Origin: JBFWUM01 sp050247255 | GTDB taxonomy: Bacteria; Acidobacteriota; Vicinamibacteria; Vicinamibacterales; UBA2999 | Length of the DNA: 44,956 nucleotides | Assembly (NCBI GenBank): GCA_050247255.1 | Contig: JBFWUM010000036.1 | Coordinates: 1-44,956, forward strand | Direction of reading: 5' to 3' | Shown: positions 40,129 through 44,956 of the stretch, piece after piece | Layout of the letters: each line of letters begins with the position of its first letter | How positions within the stretch are numbered: position 1 is the first letter of the stretch | Translations under genes and position numbers: made by a program | The notes under the pieces: generated by a model | What the model was told of the DNA's origin: nothing | Databases searched by the model: none | The model's input: the letters and a program-made list of their open reading frames with translations, nothing else

Positions 40129-40793
40129 GGCGGTTCGAGCGCCGGCGGCTCGAGCGTCTGCGCACGCAACTGCTGGTCGCCGGCGTCGCCTTCTGCGGCG
40201 GGGCGCTGCTCGACATGGGACTGACCGCCCGGCTCGCCTGGCAGCAGGAGGACGCCGTCGCGGAGCTGGCGCGCGCACCGGAGCCGCAGCCGGTGGTGGC
40301 CACGAGCGGCAGGGTGACGACACCCGAGGAGGTTGCGGACGCAGTCGCCGAGGAACTGCCCGACCGGGGCCTGCTGATGCCGGTGCCCGGGGTCGATCCG
40401 GACACGATCTATGACAGCTATGACGATGCCCGGAGCGGCGGGCGGATGCACGAAGCCATCGACATCATGGCGCCGCGCGGCACGCCGGTGGTGGCGGTGG
40501 CCGATGGTGAGATCGCGAAGCTGTTCACGAGCCGCGGCGGTGGCATCACCATCTACCAGTTCGATCCCACCGCGACGCTCTGCTACTACTACGCCCACCT
40601 CGATCGCTACGCCGACGGGCTTGCGGAGGGTGACCGCGTGACGCGCGGCCAGGTGATCGGCTACGTCGGCAGCACCGGCAACGCCTCGCCCGAGGCGCCG
40701 CACCTGCACTTCGCGCTGTTCCGTGTCGGTCCGGAGCGCCAGTGGTGGAAAGGCGAGCCGGTCAACCCCTACCCGCTGCTCGCTAACCCCTAG
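40125..40793 (+). CDS. M23-family peptidase (LytM type), membrane-anchored
   Basis: 222 aa. One N-terminal membrane helix (about 15-36), then a lysostaphin-type domain: zinc ligands His and Asp in RMHEAIDIMAPRGTPV (about 107-122) and HLH in EAPHLHFALF (192-201), with YYYAHLDRY between. All catalytic residues are present, so it can hydrolyse peptidoglycan crossbridges. It is translationally coupled to the L,D-transpeptidase gene, suggesting joint remodelling of the wall. Confidence 0.93.
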   Translation: MRRFERRRLERLRTQLLVAGVAFCGGALLDMGLTARLAWQQEDAVAELARAPEPQPVVATSGRVTTPEEVADAVAEELPDRGLLMPVPGVDPDTIYDSYDDARSGGRMHEAIDIMAPRGTPVVAVADGEIAKLFTSRGGGITIYQFDPTATLCYYYAHLDRYADGLAEGDRVTRGQVIGYVGSTGNASPEAPHLHFALFRVGPERQWWKGEPVNPYPLLANP

Positions 40794-40826
40794 GATCCGT
40801 TCGAGTTAGAGGCCAGTACACAAGTA

Positions 40827-40855
40827 TTACAACCGCGCCCGCGCCGCCTTGCTAT
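40827..40855 (+). promoter_or_regulatory. Possible promoter for desaturase operon
   Basis: TTACAA (40827-40832), 17 bp, then TGCTAT (40850-40855). The hexamers are imperfect. The AT-rich patch 40815-40832 is unusual for this window and could carry a regulator site. A short inverted repeat (CGATGG 40860-40865, CCATCG 40873-40878) follows in the presumed leader. Confidence 0.35.
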
Positions 40856-40888
40856 CGTGCGATGGCTCTGTTCCATCGACACGACTCC

Positions 40889-40894
40889 AGGAGG
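40889..40894 (+). promoter_or_regulatory. Ribosome binding site fixing a TTG start
   Basis: AGGAGG eight bases before TTG 40903. The next ATG in frame (40921) has no such site, so TTG is the likely start of the desaturase. Confidence 0.7.
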
Positions 40895-40902
40895 ACGTTC
40901 AA

Positions 40903-41799
40903 TTGGCGACGCCGACCCTCATGTACGGGCGCAAGTATCAGCAAGGTATGAACTGGATCACGGTCATCGCGATGGCCGCTTTCCACGTCGGGGCCGTTGC
41001 GGCCTTCTTCTTCATCGACCTTGGCGCCATTCTCACCGCGGTTGCGCTCTACTTCGTGGCCGGCATGCTTGGCATCGGCATGTCGTACCACCGGCTGCTC
41101 ACCCATCGCAGCTACAAGACGACGAAGCCGATTGAGTACTTCCTGACCTGGTGCGCGACGCTGGCGCTCGAGGGCGGCCCGATCTTCTGGGTGGCGACGC
41201 ACCGCGTCCACCATCAGAAGTCGGACCGCGAGGGCGACCCGCACACGCCGCGCGAGGGCGGCTGGTGGGCGCACGCCGGCTGGATCATCTTCGGTAAGGC
41301 GATGCACCACGACGCCACGGTCCTGGCACGCTACGCGCCCGACCTGTGCCGCGACAAGGTGCACGTCTGGTTCTCCAAGTGGCACTGGACGTCGAACGTC
41401 ATCGTCGGCCTGGCGCTGCTCGCCTTTGGCGGCATTCCCTACGTCCTCTGGGGCATCTTCTTCCGCACGACGTTCGGCCTGCACTGCACGTGGCTGGTGA
41501 ACTCGGCGACCCACCTCTGGGGCTATCGCCGCTTCCCCACCAGGGACGACTCGACGAACAACTGGTGGGTGGCCGCGCTCTCGTTCGGCGAGGGGTGGCA
41601 CAACAACCACCACGCGCACCCGACGTCGGCGCGCCACGGCCTGGTCTGGTACGAGGTGGACCTGAACTGGATGGGGATCAGCCTGCTGCGGACGCTGGGG
41701 CTGGCGTGGGACATCAAGACCGCGCGCGTCCGGCAGGCGGTGCCCTACGAGGAGAACGATCGGCTCCTCGTTGACGACGAAGAGGAAGCGGTCGCGTAA
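40903..41799 (+). CDS. Membrane acyl-CoA (delta-9 type) fatty-acid desaturase
   Basis: 298 aa from TTG 40903. Four hydrophobic segments and the three histidine boxes of membrane desaturases: HRLLTH (about 64-69), HRVHH (about 101-105) and HNNHH (about 236-240), which bind the di-iron centre. It inserts a double bond into acyl chains using oxygen, raising membrane fluidity. The histidine-kinase gene starts nine bases after the stop, so both are probably one transcript. See the two following genes for a possible sensing loop. Confidence 0.94.
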   Translation: MATPTLMYGRKYQQGMNWITVIAMAAFHVGAVAAFFFIDLGAILTAVALYFVAGMLGIGMSYHRLLTHRSYKTTKPIEYFLTWCATLALEGGPIFWVATHRVHHQKSDREGDPHTPREGGWWAHAGWIIFGKAMHHDATVLARYAPDLCRDKVHVWFSKWHWTSNVIVGLALLAFGGIPYVLWGIFFRTTFGLHCTWLVNSATHLWGYRRFPTRDDSTNNWWVAALSFGEGWHNNHHAHPTSARHGLVWYEVDLNWMGISLLRTLGLAWDIKTARVRQAVPYEENDRLLVDDEEEAVA

Positions 41800-41808
41800 G
41801 ATCTCCCC

Positions 41809-42711
41809 ATGACACGTCGCCAGAAGGCGATCGTCTTTTCGGTCGCCTTCTGCGTCATCCTCGTCGCCGCCGCGGTCTCGCTGAACATCGGCTGGATCGT
41901 GGTGACCGCCCGCGAAGTCACCCCGCTCTACGTCATCCTCGGCATCGCCTCGTTCGCGCTGATCATCGCCGGGCTGATCATCTACACGGTGTTCCTGGTG
42001 GCCGAGATCCGGCGCAACGAGGAGCACGACACCTTCATCAACGCCGTCACCCACGAGCTGAAGACGCCGATCGCCTCGATCCGGCTGTACCTGGAGACGC
42101 TGAAGTCGCGCAGCGTCAGCGACGACCAGCGCCGCGAGTTCTACGACGTGATGCTCGCCGACGCCGAGCGGCTGCACCGCACCGTCGACCAGGTGCTCAA
42201 GGCGGGGGGCATCGCCCAGAAGCCGAAGGCGGCCACCCGCTCCCCGGTCGACATGGCGCTCATCGCCCGGGAGTGCGTCGAGCTGGCGCTCGCCCGCCAC
42301 CACCTCGCGCCGTCGGCCATCACGTTCGAAGCGCACGACAGCGACGTCTTCCCGGTGACCGGCGACCCGGAGGAGCTGCGGACCGCGATCTCGAACCTGC
42401 TCGACAACGCCGTGAAGTACTCGGGGGATGCGGTGCGCGTCAGCGTGTCGGTGGCGAGCCCGTCGCCGGACGCGGTCTGGGTGCGCGTGCAGGACCGCGG
42501 CGTCGGCATTCCGCGCAAGCAGCTCAAGCGGATCTTCAACCGCTTCTACCGCGTGCAGGCGCGCGGGTTGAAGCAGGTCAAGGGCACCGGCCTCGGCCTC
42601 TACATCGTCCGCGCGATTGCGCGCTCGCACGGCGGCCGCGTGTTCGCGCAGAGCGAGGGCGAGGGGCGCGGCTCCACCTTCACCATCCAGCTGCCCCGGG
42701 TGGCGCGGTGA
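41809..42711 (+). CDS. Intramembrane-sensing histidine kinase
   Basis: 300 aa. Two membrane helices (about 8-32 and 41-65) separated by only about eight residues (AREVTPLY), so there is almost no extracytoplasmic domain; such kinases sense events in the membrane itself. The HisKA phospho-site is His82 in NAVTHELKTPIAS. ATP-binding boxes: NLLDNAVKYS (N), DRGVGIP (G1), FNRFYR (F) and GTGLGLYIV (G2). All needed residues are present. It lies between the desaturase (nine bases) and the regulator (4-bp GTGA overlap). Confidence 0.95.
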   Translation: MTRRQKAIVFSVAFCVILVAAAVSLNIGWIVVTAREVTPLYVILGIASFALIIAGLIIYTVFLVAEIRRNEEHDTFINAVTHELKTPIASIRLYLETLKSRSVSDDQRREFYDVMLADAERLHRTVDQVLKAGGIAQKPKAATRSPVDMALIARECVELALARHHLAPSAITFEAHDSDVFPVTGDPEELRTAISNLLDNAVKYSGDAVRVSVSVASPSPDAVWVRVQDRGVGIPRKQLKRIFNRFYRVQARGLKQVKGTGLGLYIVRAIARSHGGRVFAQSEGEGRGSTFTIQLPRVAR

Positions 42712-43421
42712 GCAGGGTCCTGATCGTCGAGGACGAGCAGCACCTCGCCGACGGCGTCCGCTTCAACCTGGAAGCCGAAGGGCACACCGCGTTCGTCGCC
42801 GGCAGCGGCGAAGACGCGCTCGACCTGCTGCTGAACAACCCGCAGGCGGCCGACATCGTGATCCTCGACGTGATGCTCCCGGGCAAGAGCGGCTTCGAGG
42901 TCGCCGCCGAACTGCGCGCGAAAGGCTTCTACTTTCCGATCCTGATGCTCACGGCCCGCAGCCGCGAGGAAGACGTGCTCAAGGGGTTCGAGGCCGGCGC
43001 CGACGACTACCTGCCCAAGCCGTTCGAGCTGTCGATTCTGCTCGCCCGGCTGAACGGGTTGCTGCGCCGCCGCCGGTGGAACGAGGCCAGGGCCGGATCC
43101 GAGCCGGCACCGGACGTGTTCACGTTCGCCGGGCGGACGCTCGATTTCAGCGCGATGCAGGTGCGGGCCGGCGGCGATGCGCACCAGCTGACGCTGATGG
43201 AGTGCGAGCTGCTGCGGTACCTGGTCAGGAACGCCGGACAGCCGGTGTCACGCCGCGCCATCCTCGAGGACGTGTGGGGGCTGCACGAAAGCACCGACAC
43301 GCGCGCCATCGACAACTTCATCGTCCGCCTGCGCCGCTATCTCGAGGATCGTCCCTCGGCGCCGAAGTTCCTGCTCACGGTGCGCGGCGTCGGCTACAAG
43401 TTCGTGCCCGACGCCGAATAG
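42708..43421 (+). CDS. OmpR/PhoB-family response regulator
   Basis: 237 aa from GTG 42708, overlapping the kinase stop. Receiver domain: acidic pair near Glu8/Asp9, phospho-acceptor Asp54 in VILDVML, Thr82 and Lys104 in YLPKPFE. The C-terminal winged helix carries LTLMECELLRYLVRNAGQPVSRR and the DNA-contact end TDTRAIDNFIVRLRRYLE (quoted in part), then VRGVGYKF. It is the cognate partner of the upstream kinase. Control of the desaturase promoter is inferred from gene order only. Confidence 0.95.
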   Translation: MSRVLIVEDEQHLADGVRFNLEAEGHTAFVAGSGEDALDLLLNNPQAADIVILDVMLPGKSGFEVAAELRAKGFYFPILMLTARSREEDVLKGFEAGADDYLPKPFELSILLARLNGLLRRRRWNEARAGSEPAPDVFTFAGRTLDFSAMQVRAGGDAHQLTLMECELLRYLVRNAGQPVSRRAILEDVWGLHESTDTRAIDNFIVRLRRYLEDRPSAPKFLLTVRGVGYKFVPDAE

Positions 43422-43447
43422 GCGGCCCGCCATACAATTGTGGCCAC

Positions 43448-44659
43448 ATGGCCGCAAGCGACACCATCGAAGCGGAAGGGCACCTGATCGACTCGGGCCA
43501 CCTGTCCGCCATCTTCGACAAGATCATCGAGTTCAAGGCGTCCTACGAGATCCTGCACTTCGACATCGGCAAGACCAACGACGACCCGTCGCGGATCGAG
43601 ATGCGGATCACCGCGCCCGATGCGCAGGTGCTCGAGGACATCCTCCAGCAGCTGACCACCTATGGCGCGCACCCGGTGCGCGAGAGCGACGCGCTGCTCA
43701 AGCCGGCCGAGAAGGACCGGTGCGTGCCCGACGACTTCTACTCGACGACCAACCACCGGACCCACGTGCGCATCGGCGGCCGCTGGGTCGAGGTCGAGCA
43801 GCAGCGGATGGATGCGGTCATCGCCGTCGCCGGCGGACGCGCGGCCTGCCGCAAGCTGCGCGACATCCGCGGCGGCGAGATGGTGGTCTGCGGCCACGAG
43901 GGCATCCGCGTGATGCCGGAGTTCCGTGAGCGCGACCGGCTCGGCTTCGCCTTCATGAGCAACGACGTCTCGTCGGAGCGGCGGGTCGAGGGGAGCGTCT
44001 CGCGCATCGCCGACATGATGCGCGAGGTCAAGAAGGCCGGCGGCCGCATTGCCGTGGTGGCCGGCCCGGTGGTCGTGCACACCGGTGGCGTCGAGCACTT
44101 CGGCGAGCTGATCCGCCGCGGCTACGTCGACGTCGTCCTCGCCGGCAACGCGCTGGCGGTGCACGACATCGAGTTCGCGCTCTCGGGGACCTCCCTCGGC
44201 ATCGACCTCGTCGCCGGCGCCCCGGTCGAGCAGGGGCACCGCAACCACATGGCGGCCATCAACACGATCAACCGCGCCGGCAGCATCCGGGCGGCGGTCG
44301 AGAGCGGCGTGCTGAAGTCCGGCGTGATGTACGAGTGCGTGACGCACGGCGTGGATTACGTCCTCGCCGGCAGCATTCGCGATGACGGCCCGCTGCCCGA
44401 CACGATCATGGACCTCGTGCAGGCGCAGGAACGCTACGCCGAAGCGCTGTCGAAGAACGTCCACCTGGTGCTGATGCTGTCGTCGATGCTGCACAGCATC
44501 GGCGTCGGCAACATGCTGCCGTCGTGGGTGCGCGTCGTCTGCGTCGACATCAACCCGGCGGTCGTCACCAAGCTGGCCGACCGCGGATCGATGCAGACCG
44601 TCGGCGTCGTCACCGACGTCGGGTTGTTCCTGCACCGCCTCGCCGAGAGGCTGCGGTAG
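43448..44659 (+). CDS. TIGR00300-family ornithine cyclodeaminase candidate (LOR/SDH-type domain)
   Basis: 403 aa. The N-terminus GHLIDSGHLSAIFDKIIEF, then ILHFDIGKTNDDPSRIEMRI (short excerpt HFDIGKTNDDPS) is the LOR/SDH conserved region. The rest shows DDFYSTTNHRTHVRI, VVAGPVVVHTGG, LAGNALAVHDIEFALSGTSLGIDL, GHRNHMAAINTINRAGSI, and VCVDINPAVVTKLADRGS near the end. Members include archaeal ornithine cyclodeaminase and the C-terminal half of cyanobacterial AgrE/ArgZ, which turn ornithine into proline and ammonia with NAD. It could drain ornithine made by the arg genes. It starts 26 bp after the response regulator. Confidence 0.85.
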   Translation: MAASDTIEAEGHLIDSGHLSAIFDKIIEFKASYEILHFDIGKTNDDPSRIEMRITAPDAQVLEDILQQLTTYGAHPVRESDALLKPAEKDRCVPDDFYSTTNHRTHVRIGGRWVEVEQQRMDAVIAVAGGRAACRKLRDIRGGEMVVCGHEGIRVMPEFRERDRLGFAFMSNDVSSERRVEGSVSRIADMMREVKKAGGRIAVVAGPVVVHTGGVEHFGELIRRGYVDVVLAGNALAVHDIEFALSGTSLGIDLVAGAPVEQGHRNHMAAINTINRAGSIRAAVESGVLKSGVMYECVTHGVDYVLAGSIRDDGPLPDTIMDLVQAQERYAEALSKNVHLVLMLSSMLHSIGVGNMLPSWVRVVCVDINPAVVTKLADRGSMQTVGVVTDVGLFLHRLAERLR

Positions 44660-44665
44660 GGACTA

Positions 44666-44696
44666 GGGGGAGGGGGTTGGGGGGAAGGGGGAAGGG
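44666..44696 (+). repeat. G-run minisatellite with G-quadruplex potential
   Basis: Five G runs of three to six bases separated by A, TT, AA and AA. The plus strand can fold as a short-loop quadruplex. It lies seven bases after the stop of the TIGR00300 gene. The remaining 39 bases to ridA show only its ribosome binding site (GAGG near 44725). Confidence 0.7.
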
Positions 44697-44735
44697 CTGT
44701 CTCAGGCATCAGGCAGGTGTTTTCGAGGTCTCAGC

Positions 44736-44956
44736 ATGCCTAAGGAATACATAAACCCAGCGTCGCTATTCGCGAGCCAGGAGCTTGGATTCTCGCAGGC
44801 GGTCGCAACAAGTGGCGCCGCTCGGACTCTGTACGTTTCCGGCCAAACCGCTTGGGACGCGGACGGACGAATCGTCGGGATGGATCTGGCGGCCCAGACC
44901 AGCCAGGCGTTTCGGAACGTTGACGCAGCCGTAAAGGCGGGGGGCGGCACAATCGA
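44736..44956 (+). CDS. RidA/YjgF-family protein (3' end beyond window)
   Basis: ATG 44736 with GAGG upstream. 73 full codons are visible: MPKEYINPASLFASQELGFS then YVSGQTAWDADGRIVGMDLAAQTSQAFRNVDAAVKAGGG (quoted: YVSGQTAWDADGRIVG). The YVSGQ strand and QTSQAFRNV helix are the RidA signature; members deaminate reactive enamine/imine intermediates or serve as variants of that fold. The active-site Arg and Glu would lie beyond the edge. Codon use includes ATA, AAT-like and GCA choices rare in neighbours, so base composition is somewhat lower in GC. Confidence 0.8.
   Translation, partial: MPKEYINPASLFASQELGFSQAVATSGAARTLYVSGQTAWDADGRIVGMDLAAQTSQAFRNVDAAVKAGGGTI

Noticed and set aside
40815..40832. 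Direct repeats for the OmpR-type regulator before the desaturase
   Set aside because: CACAA and TACAA at 9-bp spacing are too short and off the usual 10-11 bp period to claim a site.

Overview
This is a 45 kb high-GC, gene-dense bacterial window. It is probably a metagenome-derived scaffold, because two runs of exactly 100 N interrupt it (10353-10452 and 28714-28813). The content suggests an acidobacterium, most likely class Vicinamibacteria. The inference rests on the secreted subtilase with C-terminal DNIVW repeats, the Reg_prop sensor, a dispersed palindrome that reads into proteins as RLKPEAT or PAEAGPH peptides, and the overall codon use. No marker gene here proves it. No rRNA, tRNA, CRISPR array, insertion sequence, integrase or phage gene was recognised.

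Layout. 1-819 is the 5' part of a DUF4097-type lipoprotein gene. 863-4520 (minus) is a tightly coupled operon: deoxyhypusine synthase-like enzyme, DUF5615 PIN-like protein, a ROK protein that has lost its kinase residues, and NagA. 4574-5938 is a sigma-54 activator with an unusual winged-helix input domain. 6167-7876 is the secreted subtilase. It is followed by a 15-codon coupling ORF, an HD-GYP/GAF/GGDEF cyclic-di-GMP protein and an FNR-type oxidoreductase cut by the first gap. After the gap come a BON lipoprotein, fabI and a Gly/His-rich protein, all minus.

12487-21026 is an arginine biosynthesis locus transcribed in two directions. argR, a degenerate argG-like gene and argH lie leftward; argC-argB-argD-argA-argJ-argF lie rightward with overlapping starts and stops throughout. 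The divergent space holds the most AT-rich DNA of the window: a near-consensus sigma-70 promoter overlapped by an ARG-box-like operator. A second arginine-related enzyme, a TIGR00300-type ornithine cyclodeaminase candidate, lies at 43448-44659.

21052-29467 holds an acyl-CoA synthetase, a TPR lipoprotein, pxpA, an orphan DGQHR (DndB-like) protein, a DUF1624-type membrane acyltransferase, OsmC, a methyltransferase with a signal peptide, and the 3' part of lysC. 29436-38026 holds the Reg_prop sensor, MgtC, an HTH protein, hemQ, a sirtuin, an M14 peptidase and exonuclease III. 38063-40793 holds a YkgJ/FliB-like protein and two coupled cell-wall enzymes (L,D-transpeptidase and M23). 40903-43421 is an acyl-CoA desaturase followed at once by a histidine kinase that is almost all membrane, and an OmpR-type regulator. 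A RidA gene runs off the right edge.

The most unusual signals are: (1) six copies of a GCCGGC-TTCA-GCCGGC-like hairpin with compensatory stem changes, four of them inside or at the ends of genes; (2) catalytically degraded paralogues kept in coupled operons (ROK, ArgG); (3) the desaturase and intramembrane-sensing kinase module; (4) an orphan DGQHR protein; (5) 7-8 bp degenerate minisatellites, each of a different unit, in several intergenic spaces. No stretch over 300 bases lacks a gene.
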